From: JASMTM01 sp964441735
GTDB taxonomy: Bacteria > Thermotogota > Thermotogae > Petrotogales > Kosmotogaceae
Assembly: GCA_964441735.1 (NCBI GenBank)
Contig: CAYTVB010000037.1
Coordinates: forward strand, 1-19,883
Direction: 5' to 3'
Length of the DNA stretch: 19,883 nucleotides
The stretch's first letter is position 1. Every line of letters begins with the position of its first letter. This document shows positions 7,986 to 15,610 of the stretch, in pieces. The notes below the pieces were generated by a model. It searched no databases. It was not told where the DNA came from and saw only the letters and a list, made by a program, of their open reading frames with translations. A program made the position numbers and the translations under genes.

Positions 7986-8948
7986 ATGAGGGAATTTAAA
8001 AGACCAAAAGTTGTTATCAGTAGGTGTCTGGGCTTTGACAATTGCAGATATGATGGACAGTCTATTTCCAGTGAATTTGTTGATAAGTTAAAAAATCATG
8101 TTGACCGTATAACTCCTTGTCCTGAAGTTGATGTAGGTTTGGGTGTTCCAAGAGATTCTTTAAGAGTGGTAAAGAAAAACAATTCCCTTAGGTTTATGCA
8201 AACAAATACGGAAAAAGACTTTACAGAAGAAATTAATAATTACACAAACAGTTTTCTAAAAGATTTGGATGAAGTTGATGGTTTTATTCTAAAAGAAGGA
8301 TCGCCATCCTGTGGATTCAAAGCGGTTAAATATTATCCTGGATTGGGTAAGATTGCTTCAAGTAGCAAAGGACCAGGTTTCTTTGGGGGAAGGATATTGG
8401 AGCAATTCCCACAGTTTCCCATTGAAAATGAAGGCAGGCTAAGAAATTTCATTATCAGAGAACACTTTTTGACAAAATTATTTTTGATGCCTGAAATCAG
8501 AGACCTTAGTAAAAATAATTCTGTGAAAGAATTAGTCAAATTCCACAGTAAAAACAAACTCCTATTAATGGCTTATAACCAGAATCTTATGAGAAAGTTA
8601 GGTAGACTTGTTGCTAACAGTGGTAATGAACCAGTAGAAAAATTGGTACAAAAATACATTAAGGGATTTCTACAAGCAATCAATCATACTCCAAGATATA
8701 CATCAAATATAAATGTTCTTATGCATGGTTTGGGATATTTTAAAGAAGATTTAAGCACCGAAGAAAAAGCTTTTTTTCTTGATTCACTTGAAAGTTATAG
8801 AAAGAGTAAGGTACCGCTAAGTGTACCTCTATACCTTCTTAAATCATATATTATTAAATATGATAATGATTATTTGAAGTCTCAAACCTATTTTGAACCC
8901 TATCCCGAAGGTTTGGTTGAAATTACAGATTCTGGTAAGGGAAGATAA
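7986..8948 (+). CDS. DUF523-DUF1722 fusion protein, RudS-like 4-thiouridine desulfidase
   Basis: 320-residue two-domain protein. The N-terminal TudS/DUF523 domain (about 5-150) has the conserved cysteines C14 in SRCLG, C45 in TPCPEVDVGLG and C109 in SPSCG; E47 follows C45. In TudS three such cysteines hold a [4Fe-4S] cluster that removes sulfur from thiouracil. C20 is an extra cysteine. The C-terminal DUF1722 (YbgA-like) domain spans about 190-305. The same fusion has been described as RudS, which removes sulfur from 4-thiouridine in tRNA; assignment here is by architecture only. ATG start with GGGAG from repeat copy 3. It stands alone, convergent with the CapA-type gene, so gene context does not explain it. 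Confidence 0.82.
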   Translation: MREFKRPKVVISRCLGFDNCRYDGQSISSEFVDKLKNHVDRITPCPEVDVGLGVPRDSLRVVKKNNSLRFMQTNTEKDFTEEINNYTNSFLKDLDEVDGFILKEGSPSCGFKAVKYYPGLGKIASSSKGPGFFGGRILEQFPQFPIENEGRLRNFIIREHFLTKLFLMPEIRDLSKNNSVKELVKFHSKNKLLLMAYNQNLMRKLGRLVANSGNEPVEKLVQKYIKGFLQAINHTPRYTSNINVLMHGLGYFKEDLSTEEKAFFLDSLESYRKSKVPLSVPLYLLKSYIIKYDNDYLKSQTYFEPYPEGLVEITDSGKGR

Positions 8949-8987
8949 GTTATTAGCTTAATTTGTTCACTACGATAAAACTATTTA

Positions 8988-9007
8988 TCTTTATAATGTT
9001 ATAAAGA
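8988..9007. terminator. Perfect 9-2-9 palindrome between convergent genes
   Basis: TCTTTATAA and TTATAAAGA form a perfect inverted repeat with a 2-nt centre, midway between the 3' ends of the DUF523-DUF1722 and CapA genes. A bidirectional stop signal is the simplest guess, but the stem is AT-rich, the loop too small, and no U-tract follows. Confidence 0.3.
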
Positions 9008-9017
9008 AAGCTCCTGA

Positions 9018-10121
9018 TTACCATACTGCAAAAGAGCTTATTGAAGATGGCAATTTTGACGAATCACTTATTCTTTCAAACTTAAGTTTTCTTCTATTAA
9101 AGAAAAATGGATAGGTATTGATATCTATGATTTCTCCCTGTTTTGATATAAATAGTTTTAGAGGTGCGCTTATCCTGCAACATTTTTTTCGCATTGCAGT
9201 AGTCCAGTTTCCCGTAGAATAAATAATCAGAGAATTTGTACCACGTTTGTTTTGATATAACTCAATGGGCTGCAATACATGCGGGTGATGACCTATAATA
9301 ATATCGACGCCTTCATCGCACAATTTTCTGGCTATTTTTACCTGGTTTTTCGTTGGGGTTAGTTCGTATTCAAGCCCCCAATGTAGGTTGAAAACAATTA
9401 TGTCACTATCTTTATTCATTTTTTCGATTACCGTCTCTATTTCAGAAAATTCAATTTTTGATAGTTCAGTGGCGTTAAGATGAGCAATATTTATGATTTC
9501 ATCACCCGGAGTGATTCTGTTGTTCGTGCTAAATGTATAGCCCGAAAATGCAATTTTTATATCTTTTACCTGATAAACTATATAACGCTTTTCTTTCTTC
9601 TCATAACCAATTGTTTCTATTCCATAGCTTTCTAAAAGCGAAGTTGTTTTAAGAAAACCATCCATACCTTTGTCCAGACAATGGTTATTTGCAACATTAA
9701 TTATTGTAGGATTTAATGGTAATACAATTTCTTCAAAGTATTCTGTTGACCCATTGAATCTTGGAAAGGCTGATATTGGCTTTTCATTATGTATAGGAAA
9801 TTCAAGATTGGCAAGAGTAATATTGCTTTGTATGAGTGCTTCTGGAATTTCATTATAAAGTTTGTCTTTGTTGATGATACTCTCGTAAAACATTATGTCT
9901 CCAAATATAATAATGGTTAAATCATAGGACTTAACCTTTGAGCCAAAATCGGGCACCTGTTCGTTATATTCACGTGAGATTGGTCCGAAAATTATTTTGT
10001 ATGAATATAACAGTGCATCTATTAGGTTGCAGTTTTCCATACTGCCTTCAACGAGAGGATAAGAGCAGCGACTAAATAAAAATATAGATATAAGAATGAT
10101 TACAATAAGAAATTTATTCAT
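9018..10121 (-). CDS. CapA-family (PGA_cap) metallophosphatase, membrane-anchored
   Basis: 367-residue protein with an N-terminal signal anchor (about residues 3-17), so it acts outside the cytoplasm. The C is in FSRC, a poor lipobox. The PGA_cap (PF09587) calcineurin-like fold is clear: GDIMF at 74-78 (D75), NLEFPI near 105 (E108), NVANNHCLD with N146/H147, NLHWGLEY with H247, GHHPHVLQP at 277-285 and YSTGNW. These are the metal-binding blocks of CapA/PgsA proteins of poly-gamma-glutamate synthesis. No CapB/CapC partners are near, so a role in polymer synthesis is doubtful; orphan members are often cell-surface hydrolases of unknown substrate. ATG start with AGGAAG 8 nt upstream. Confidence 0.85.
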   Translation of the reverse strand: MNKFLIVIILISIFLFSRCSYPLVEGSMENCNLIDALLYSYKIIFGPISREYNEQVPDFGSKVKSYDLTIIIFGDIMFYESIINKDKLYNEIPEALIQSNITLANLEFPIHNEKPISAFPRFNGSTEYFEEIVLPLNPTIINVANNHCLDKGMDGFLKTTSLLESYGIETIGYEKKEKRYIVYQVKDIKIAFSGYTFSTNNRITPGDEIINIAHLNATELSKIEFSEIETVIEKMNKDSDIIVFNLHWGLEYELTPTKNQVKIARKLCDEGVDIIIGHHPHVLQPIELYQNKRGTNSLIIYSTGNWTTAMRKKCCRISAPLKLFISKQGEIIDINTYPFFFNRRKLKFERISDSSKLPSSISSFAVW

Positions 10122-10181
10122 TATTATCTTCCTATCTAGATAATTGTTGTATTGTCATAATTATCAGATACTGCATTACTG

Positions 10182-10211
10182 ATTATAACCTTATTTAATT
10201 GTCTTTAGCAA
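10182..10211 (-). promoter_or_regulatory. Candidate capA promoter
   Basis: On the minus strand TTGCTA (10206-10211) and TATAAT (10182-10187) are 18 nt apart, about 60 nt upstream of the CapA-type ATG. Downstream of it, in the would-be leader, GATAATT 10139-10145 and AATTATC 10159-10165 form an inverted repeat that could be an operator. Confidence 0.35.
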
Positions 10212-10229
10212 ACTATTACTAAAAGCACT

Positions 10230-10257
10230 TTGAAGAAAAACTTATGTATGATATCAT
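10230..10257 (+). promoter_or_regulatory. ars operon promoter
   Basis: TTGAAG (10230-10235) and TATCAT (10252-10257, 5/6) with a 16-nt spacer. The -10 touches the left edge of the operator palindrome, so a bound repressor would block polymerase. Confidence 0.5.
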
Positions 10258-10283
10258 ATTCGTATATTCGAATATATGAATAT
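10256..10283. promoter_or_regulatory. ArsR operator, 28-bp palindrome
   Basis: Centred on TTCGAA, 13 of 14 base pairs are symmetric: ATATTCGTATATTC on the left and its mirror on the right, with one mismatch (10262/10277). It spans from the -10 box to just before the acr3 ribosome binding site. AT-rich long palindromes with ATATTCG/TGAATAT arms are typical of ArsR/SmtB-family sites, and an arsR gene lies in the operon, so autoregulation by ArsR is inferred. Confidence 0.8.
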
Positions 10284-10297
10284 TGGAGGTATTACTT

Positions 10298-11359
10298 ATG
10301 GCTAAACGCAAATTAGATATTTTCAGTAAATATCTCTCAATTTGGGTGGCTGCTGCAATGATATTTGGTGCAACTCTGGGAAATGTTTTCCAGGATTTTT
10401 CTGAAACCTTAGGTGGCTGGCAATTGGCTAATGTTTCCATTCCTGTTGCTGTTGTTCTTTTATTTATGATGTTTCCAATAATGTTGAAAATAAATATCGA
10501 AGAAATTACTAATGTTAGGAAGAATTCAAAACCTTTAACTATGACTTTAGTAATAAATTGGGTAATAAAACCATTTACAATGGCTTTTATTGCATGGCTT
10601 TTTATTAAGGTTTTTTTTGGACCATTAATTGGTGATGGTTTAGCTAATGAATATGTAGCAGGTATGATACTCTTAGGACTTGCTCCGTGCACGGCTATGG
10701 TTCTTGTATGGACCTATCTTGCAAGAGGTAATGTTAACTATGCTCTTGTTCAAGTATCCGTTAATGATTTAATGATACTTTTTCTCTTTGCTCCGTTAGG
10801 CAAATTACTAATTGGTATATCAACGGGATTTCCAGTGCCATTCATGACGATATTCTGGTCTGTAGTATTCTATGTTGCTATTCCATTGACTTTGGCTATT
10901 ATAACAAGAAGAATAGTTTTAAATTCTAGAGGAGAAAAGTATCTAAAAGAAAAAGTAATCCCAAGATTTGATCCTTTTACGAAGGTTGGATTATTACTTA
11001 CCCTTGTCTTAGTATTTATGTTCCAGGGGAGAACGATTATAGAAAATCCTTTACATATTTTATTTATTGCGATTCCTCTTATAATACAAACTTATTTGAT
11101 TTTCTTTATAGGTTATATGGGAGCAAAGACACTTAAAATTAACTACTCTGAAGCTGCGCCATCTACATTTATAGGAGCATCAAACTTTTTTGAACTTGCA
11201 ATAGCAGTAGCACTTATTTTATTTGGAATGAATTCAGGAGCCGCATTGGCAACAGTTGTTGGGGTACTCGTGGAAGTACCTGTGATGTTATCTCTTGTAG
11301 CAATAATGAAAAAAAGAAAATCTCAGTTCTTTTTTCTTAATCAGCAAAGGAAGGTGTAA
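10298..11359 (+). CDS. acr3: Acr3 arsenite efflux permease
   Basis: Arsenite exporter of the ACR3/BART family, 353 residues with about ten membrane segments, acting in the cytoplasmic membrane by proton-coupled extrusion of As(III). The essential residues of the family are present: C131 in GLAPCTAMVLVW and E299 in GASNFFELAIAVA. The start is ATG at 10298, with TGGAGGT 8 nt upstream; a TTG at 10283 overlaps the operator and would add five residues. First gene of the ars operon, 2 nt ahead of arsR and directly behind the palindromic operator, so expression should rise when arsenite releases ArsR. No arsenate reductase (arsC) is in the window. Confidence 0.95.
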   Translation: MAKRKLDIFSKYLSIWVAAAMIFGATLGNVFQDFSETLGGWQLANVSIPVAVVLLFMMFPIMLKINIEEITNVRKNSKPLTMTLVINWVIKPFTMAFIAWLFIKVFFGPLIGDGLANEYVAGMILLGLAPCTAMVLVWTYLARGNVNYALVQVSVNDLMILFLFAPLGKLLIGISTGFPVPFMTIFWSVVFYVAIPLTLAIITRRIVLNSRGEKYLKEKVIPRFDPFTKVGLLLTLVLVFMFQGRTIIENPLHILFIAIPLIIQTYLIFFIGYMGAKTLKINYSEAAPSTFIGASNFFELAIAVALILFGMNSGAALATVVGVLVEVPVMLSLVAIMKKRKSQFFFLNQQRKV

Positions 11360-11361
11360 AA

Positions 11362-11700
11362 ATGATAATAACGAGACCTGAGTTAGTTGATTTGCTTAAG
11401 TGTCTTTCTGATGAAATTAATCTGAAAATTCTCTCTTATATAAAGATCTATGGAACACTCTGTGTTTGCCAATTTGAAAATATACTGGAAATTCCACAAC
11501 CTACTATATCCAGACATCTAAAAGCTTTGTATACTGCTCGGATGGTATCAGTTAAAAAAGAAGGTAGATGGCACTTTTACAGACTTGAGAAACTTTCTGA
11601 TTTCGTTCATGAAGTGCTTGATTTGGCAATTGAGAGGTATAACATCACAAAAGAAGAATCGTTAAAACAATGTAGTTTAAGAAAGCAGACTAAAAAATAA
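11362..11700 (+). CDS. arsR: ArsR-family arsenic-responsive repressor
   Basis: 112-residue winged-helix repressor of the ArsR/SmtB family. The metalloid site lies in the alpha-3 position: TLCVC with C34 and C36, matching ELCVCDLC of classical ArsR. The third cysteine of that motif is absent (E39), so As(III) would be held by two motif cysteines, perhaps with C14 or C104. The recognition helix is PQPTISRHLKAL (46-57) and the wing is VSVKKEGRWHFYRL. It begins 2 nt after the acr3 stop with AAGGAAGGTG upstream, so the genes are co-transcribed and it probably represses its own operon. Confidence 0.93.
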   Translation: MIITRPELVDLLKCLSDEINLKILSYIKIYGTLCVCQFENILEIPQPTISRHLKALYTARMVSVKKEGRWHFYRLEKLSDFVHEVLDLAIERYNITKEESLKQCSLRKQTKK

Positions 11701-11804
11701 TTTTCTTAAGTAACTAATAATTAAGAATTACAATAAGTTCTACAAAGCAATATGAAACAAGAAATGCAGTTTTTTTGTCAAACTATATTCTTTAAGGAGG
11801 AAGA

Positions 11805-12299
11805 ATGTTGGACCTAAAAAAAATACTCACTGTTGGATTATTATCGTTTGTTGCAATTAGTGTTGCCTATTTTATATATGACGAAGTGAGATTGGCTTCT
11901 AACCTGGAAAAAACTAAAAAAACCGAAAGTGAACAATCGGAAATAAACCAGTCGGACATTGATGACTATATAAATGTATATTACTTCCATGGAACTCAAC
12001 GCTGTCATGAATGTTTGGAGATGGAAGCGTATATAGAGGAGTGTCTTGAATCATATTTTTCTGAAGAATTAGCGGATGGAACAATCAGATTAAAGGTAAT
12101 TAATATTGATCATAGAGAAAACCAGGATTATATAGACAAATATTTTATAATGTACAATTCAGTCATTTTACAAAAATTTGTAAATAATGAAGCTACAGAG
12201 TGGAAATATCTGGATGAAGCATGGAACCTTGTAAATAACAAAAAAGAATTCATTAATTTCATTAAAAAAGAAATCGAGGATTTTGGGGCGGTGGACTAA
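11805..12299 (+). CDS. arsF: ArsF-like thioredoxin-fold protein, membrane-anchored
   Basis: 164 residues. An N-terminal hydrophobic helix (about 7-24) is followed by a charged linker (K/E/S/Q, 33-52), so the thioredoxin-like domain lies outside the cytoplasm. The redox pair is C67-H-E-C70 in FHGTQRCHEC, with a further C80. This matches proteins annotated as ArsF of arsEFG operons, which in Shewanella reduce nitroaromatic arsenicals to amino forms before export. I see no ArsE. An alternative is a thiol-redox partner of the next gene's product in metalloid handling. ATG with AAGGAGG 4 nt upstream; 104 nt after arsR and directly abutting arsG. Confidence 0.75.
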   Translation: MLDLKKILTVGLLSFVAISVAYFIYDEVRLASNLEKTKKTESEQSEINQSDIDDYINVYYFHGTQRCHECLEMEAYIEECLESYFSEELADGTIRLKVINIDHRENQDYIDKYFIMYNSVILQKFVNNEATEWKYLDEAWNLVNNKKEFINFIKKEIEDFGAVD

Positions 12300-12983
12300 T
12301 TGGAAACTTATTTTCTGGCATTATTATCTGCATTATGGTTTGGAATATTAACATCAATAAGTCCTTGTCCTTTAACCACAAATATTGCTGCTGTCTCTTT
12401 TATCAGTAGAAATATCAAAAGTCCCATGAAATCTGTAACTTCTGGCATTCTGTATACGCTTGGACGAGTATTTACATACGTAATTATAGGTTTTATTATA
12501 GTTTCAAGTTTGACTTTGGCACCCAGGATATCTATTTTTCTTCAAAAATATATGGGGAAGCTTATAGGACCAATTATGATAATTGTTGGTTTATTTTTGC
12601 TTGAACTGTTGAGTTTTAATATAAAAGGAAGGAATATAGATGAAGAAAAACAGGAAAAGATAAAAAAACATGGTTTTGTTGGAGCTCTGTTCATTGGATC
12701 ATTATTTGCTTTGAGTTTCTGTCCGATTTCTGCAGCATTATTTTTTGGAAGTGTTATTCCACTTGCTTTAGAAGAACAATCAAGAATTTTAATACCTGCT
12801 ATTTATGGTATAGGTACTGGTATTCCCGTAATAATAGTTGCAATTACTTTAGCTTTCAGTACAAAACTTGTTGCTAAAATGTTTAAAAGAATAAATCAGT
12901 TCGAAGTCTGGGCCCGCACTATTACAGGTGGTTTTTTTATTGTTTTGGGTATCTACTTCAGTATTACCAGGATTTATTTATAG
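12300..12983 (+). CDS. arsG: ArsG-like CcdA/DsbD-family membrane transporter
   Basis: 227 residues, six membrane segments. Two conserved cysteines sit in the first and fourth helices, C23 in ISPCPLTTN and C141 in LSFCPISAA; the same arrangement carries electrons through CcdA/DsbD. Proteins of this type following arsF are annotated ArsG, an efflux permease for trivalent aminoaromatic arsenicals. Whether this one exports arsenicals, passes thiol electrons to ArsF, or both, cannot be told from sequence. The start is TTG at 12300, immediately after the arsF TAA, with a GGGGCGGTGG region upstream; the zero-gap join suggests translational coupling. Last gene of the ars operon. Confidence 0.75.
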   Translation: METYFLALLSALWFGILTSISPCPLTTNIAAVSFISRNIKSPMKSVTSGILYTLGRVFTYVIIGFIIVSSLTLAPRISIFLQKYMGKLIGPIMIIVGLFLLELLSFNIKGRNIDEEKQEKIKKHGFVGALFIGSLFALSFCPISAALFFGSVIPLALEEQSRILIPAIYGIGTGIPVIIVAITLAFSTKLVAKMFKRINQFEVWARTITGGFFIVLGIYFSITRIYL

Positions 12984-13226
12984 TAACCATTAAAGAATTA
13001 TATATTAAACTGTTCTTGTTTAAGGTATGTTGTAAAAATAACCAGAATGCCTATATAACGCATGACAAAATAAATATATTATTTGTGGATCTAAAAAATG
13101 TTTTAGTCCTTTGAATCTCTCAGATAGTTTTGGAAACCTCATCAATTTTAATGACTTTTCTCTGGCTCTGATAAATACATGTGAGTTCTTCAATAAAATA
13201 TCAATAATTGAAGATTTTTAAAGGTT

Positions 13227-14174
13227 TCATTTAAACCGTTCAGTACCAATTCGATCGAAAAAGTCCCAAATAATTTCCTTTGCATTTATAGTTGATTCGT
13301 CTTTATTTAAAATACTTTGAACACCTTTTACTCTTCCCGGAATGGTATGTCCATCGTTGGTTAATGTGTAAAATTCGATAATTGGTCTTCCAGCAATGTC
13401 AAAATACTTTCTGAAGATCACACTTCCATCTTCTAGAGATATTTCTTTAACACTATCTGCTCCCATTGAATTTGCCCAATATTCCACTGATTCCGGAATT
13501 GAGGGAAAGTAAATTCCTGTTTCATTTTCTTCGCCAGAATATCCACCATAGTAAGGAATAATAGTGTCAAGCTCACCATGGAAAATCAACAGTGGCACTG
13601 CTATCTCTGGAGGTTTAATATGAACGAGTGACTCTTCATTTTTCCCACCTGATGGAGTAGAAGATATTATAGCTGCACCCATGAAAAGCTCAGGATGCTC
13701 AGAAATTAATTTATAGGTAATCATTCCACCATTTGAAAATCCTACGAGATATATCCTTTTTTCGTCTATAGCATATTTCTCTTTAATAACAGTTAAAAGT
13801 TTAACAATATATCCTACATCATCAATTTCATTTTCTTGAGCGTAACCACAACAAAACCCTGCATTCCAGCTGAGAAGTAAATTATTCAACTCCCCTGTAC
13901 CTTCAGGATAGGCAATAATAAAATGCTCTTCATTTGAAAATTCAGTAAATCCATAGGTTTTCAATGTATATTCACTATTACCTAAAAAACCATGAAAAAC
14001 AAGTACCAATGGTAATTCATCTTCATTGCTTGCTTCGTGAATATTCATTATTGTCCTGCGTTCAATTCCATTATGTGATAGAAATATTGTTTTTTCGTTA
14101 GAAACGTTCTGAGTTAAGGTATAAACTGAAATAACTAATGAAAGTATTATTAAAACCAAATAGTATAGCTTCAC
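13227..14174 (-). CDS. Exported esterase, PHB-depolymerase/feruloyl-esterase (LpqC) family
   Basis: 315-residue alpha/beta hydrolase with an N-terminal signal anchor or signal peptide (about residues 3-20), so it acts outside the cytoplasm. The family block SWNAGFCCGYA (102-112), followed by DDVGYI, is diagnostic of PHB depolymerase-like esterases (PF10503), and the CC is usually disulfide-forming. Triad: S147 in GFSNGG, D203 in HGELDTIIPY and H276 in NDGHTIPG. HGFLGN (61-66) forms the oxyanion loop. Substrates in the family include polyhydroxyalkanoates and feruloyl-polysaccharides; which applies is unknown. GTG start with GGGAGG 7 nt upstream. It ends in TGA, with TAA two codons later. Convergent with the ars operon. 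Confidence 0.85.
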   Translation of the reverse strand: MKLYYLVLIILSLVISVYTLTQNVSNEKTIFLSHNGIERRTIMNIHEASNEDELPLVLVFHGFLGNSEYTLKTYGFTEFSNEEHFIIAYPEGTGELNNLLLSWNAGFCCGYAQENEIDDVGYIVKLLTVIKEKYAIDEKRIYLVGFSNGGMITYKLISEHPELFMGAAIISSTPSGGKNEESLVHIKPPEIAVPLLIFHGELDTIIPYYGGYSGEENETGIYFPSIPESVEYWANSMGADSVKEISLEDGSVIFRKYFDIAGRPIIEFYTLTNDGHTIPGRVKGVQSILNKDESTINAKEIIWDFFDRIGTERFK

Positions 14175-14414
14175 TGAATAACCTCCCTTTTTATCAAAGA
14201 GAATCCTATAAAATGTTTATTTTTTTGAGGATTATAATTACTTCTATTATAGTCCCTATTGCTCAAAAACAAGTATGTATGTAAAATACTTACAAGTAAA
14301 AATTTATTATTTCTGTTTTTTACTATCTATGATTATACTTCTTTAGTTCTAGTTAATTAGCATTAAAGTTGATTAATCAATGTAAGCAGTTTCAAACTCT
14401 TGCACAGCATATTT

Positions 14415-14441
14415 TTGATTTAGAAAAACTATTGTTATAAT
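14415..14441 (+). promoter_or_regulatory. ROK-sugar operon promoter
   Basis: Perfect TATAAT (14436-14441) with TTGATT 15 nt upstream. The expected transcription start near 14448 falls inside the imperfect palindrome at 14445-14461. Confidence 0.5.
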
Positions 14442-14444
14442 TAT

Positions 14445-14461
14445 TTAGGTTCTGAAACTAA
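14445..14461. promoter_or_regulatory. Candidate ROK operator
   Basis: TTAGGTT, 3-nt spacer, AAACTAA: six of seven pairs are symmetric. The arms resemble TTAGTTT/AAACTAA arms of XylR-type ROK operators. Position over the start site suits repression by the adjacent ROK protein. Confidence 0.45.
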
Positions 14462-14485
14462 CTAATTATGTGAGGAGATTTTTTT

Positions 14486-15610
14486 GTGAATAATAACAAA
14501 AGATCAGCTGGTGTTCCTTCTGAGCTAAGAGCGAAAAATCTGGAGACAATCTTCGAAATAATCTTCAAATATCAACCTATTTCAAGAACAGAGATATCCA
14601 ATCACTCGGGAATTAGCAAGCCCACTGTCAGTAAACTAATTAGATCATTAATAGATGGTGGCTTTTTAATAGAAACAGGCAAAACTTCAAAAGGTTTGGG
14701 GAAAAAGCGAACATTGCTTTCTTTGAATCCTGAAAAAGCTTACATAATAACTGCAGATATTGGTTTAAAAAACACTATCATAAGCATTGTTGACCTTTCT
14801 ATGAAAATTACGGATGACTGTATTATTGATACAAAAAATGATTTAGATAAATTTGTTGAAGCATTTGCTTGCTGTGTAGTGAGGTATATAGAAAAAAAGA
14901 AGGAATATCCTATCTACTTATTTATTTCCGTTCCCGGAATGGTTAAATCAAATTTACGGGATGCAATTAACATTCCGTTATTACATTGGGAAAACATTAA
15001 TTTGGCACAAATACTAGAAGAAGAATTAAAAAAGAGAGGGTTTGCAATAGAAGTATTTATCAATAATGACGCTGAACTCGCAACAGTTGCTGAAGTTTCG
15101 TTAAATACCGAATTGACAAGCGATCAACAGAATATTATATGCGTGCTTGTAAAAGAAGGAATAGGTACAGGTTTATTTTTAAATGGAAATTATTATGGAG
15201 GTTCAAATCATACTGCAGGAGAATTTGGTCATATGGTAGTTGATCGCAATGGCCCCAAATGTTCGTGTGGTAGAAAGGGTTGTTGGTTAACCATGGCAGG
15301 CTCGAGAGAATTAGAGAAGTATGTAGAAGTAGATAGATTGGACAAATATTCTGAGATTTTTAGTATCGGATTGATGAATATAATAAATGCACTTGATCCT
15401 GATGCGGTGGTAATAAATGGGGCTGTGGAAAAGTACTGGGATGATATCTATCCTGTTTTAGATAAAAAAATAAAGCAACATTATCTAAATAATAACTCGG
15501 AGAAAATTAAGTTATTATCCTCTACTTTTGATGACAGAATAGGACCAATACTTGGAGCGTCATTAATGGGTTTCAGAAAATATATTGAAAAAGAAACGGG
15601 CTCAATGTAG
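14486..15610 (+). CDS. ROK-family transcriptional regulator
   Basis: 374-residue sugar-responsive repressor. The N-terminal winged HTH (about 15-70) has the recognition helix around SGISKPTVSKLIRSL (41-55). The C-terminal ROK sugar-kinase-like domain has DIGLKNT (91-97, the degraded ATP loop of regulators), INNDAELAT (D195), GEFGHMVVD (H249) and the zinc site C259-S-C261, C266. It most likely binds a sugar ligand and represses its own transport operon. GTG start with GAGGAG 8-10 nt upstream. The binding-protein gene begins 24 nt after its stop. Ligand unknown. Confidence 0.9.
   Translation: MNNNKRSAGVPSELRAKNLETIFEIIFKYQPISRTEISNHSGISKPTVSKLIRSLIDGGFLIETGKTSKGLGKKRTLLSLNPEKAYIITADIGLKNTIISIVDLSMKITDDCIIDTKNDLDKFVEAFACCVVRYIEKKKEYPIYLFISVPGMVKSNLRDAINIPLLHWENINLAQILEEELKKRGFAIEVFINNDAELATVAEVSLNTELTSDQQNIICVLVKEGIGTGLFLNGNYYGGSNHTAGEFGHMVVDRNGPKCSCGRKGCWLTMAGSRELEKYVEVDRLDKYSEIFSIGLMNIINALDPDAVVINGAVEKYWDDIYPVLDKKIKQHYLNNNSEKIKLLSSTFDDRIGPILGASLMGFRKYIEKETGSM

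Larger units (their letters stand above)
14175..14485. promoter_or_regulatory. Divergent regulatory region, esterase / sugar operon
   Basis: 311 bp without a gene, carrying promoters for both flanking genes. For the esterase: TTGTTT 14267-14272 and TATAAT 14246-14251 on the minus strand. For the ROK operon: TTGATT 14415-14420 and TATAAT 14436-14441. Three palindromes lie before or within the ROK promoter: TTGATTAATCAA 14369-14380, AGTTTCAAACT 14388-14398, and TTAGGTT-3-AAACTAA 14445-14461. Confidence 0.5.

Noticed and set aside
10219..10692. Long minus-strand open frame opposite acr3.
   Set aside because: Shadow of the acr3 coding sequence, with no ribosome binding site or recognisable domain.
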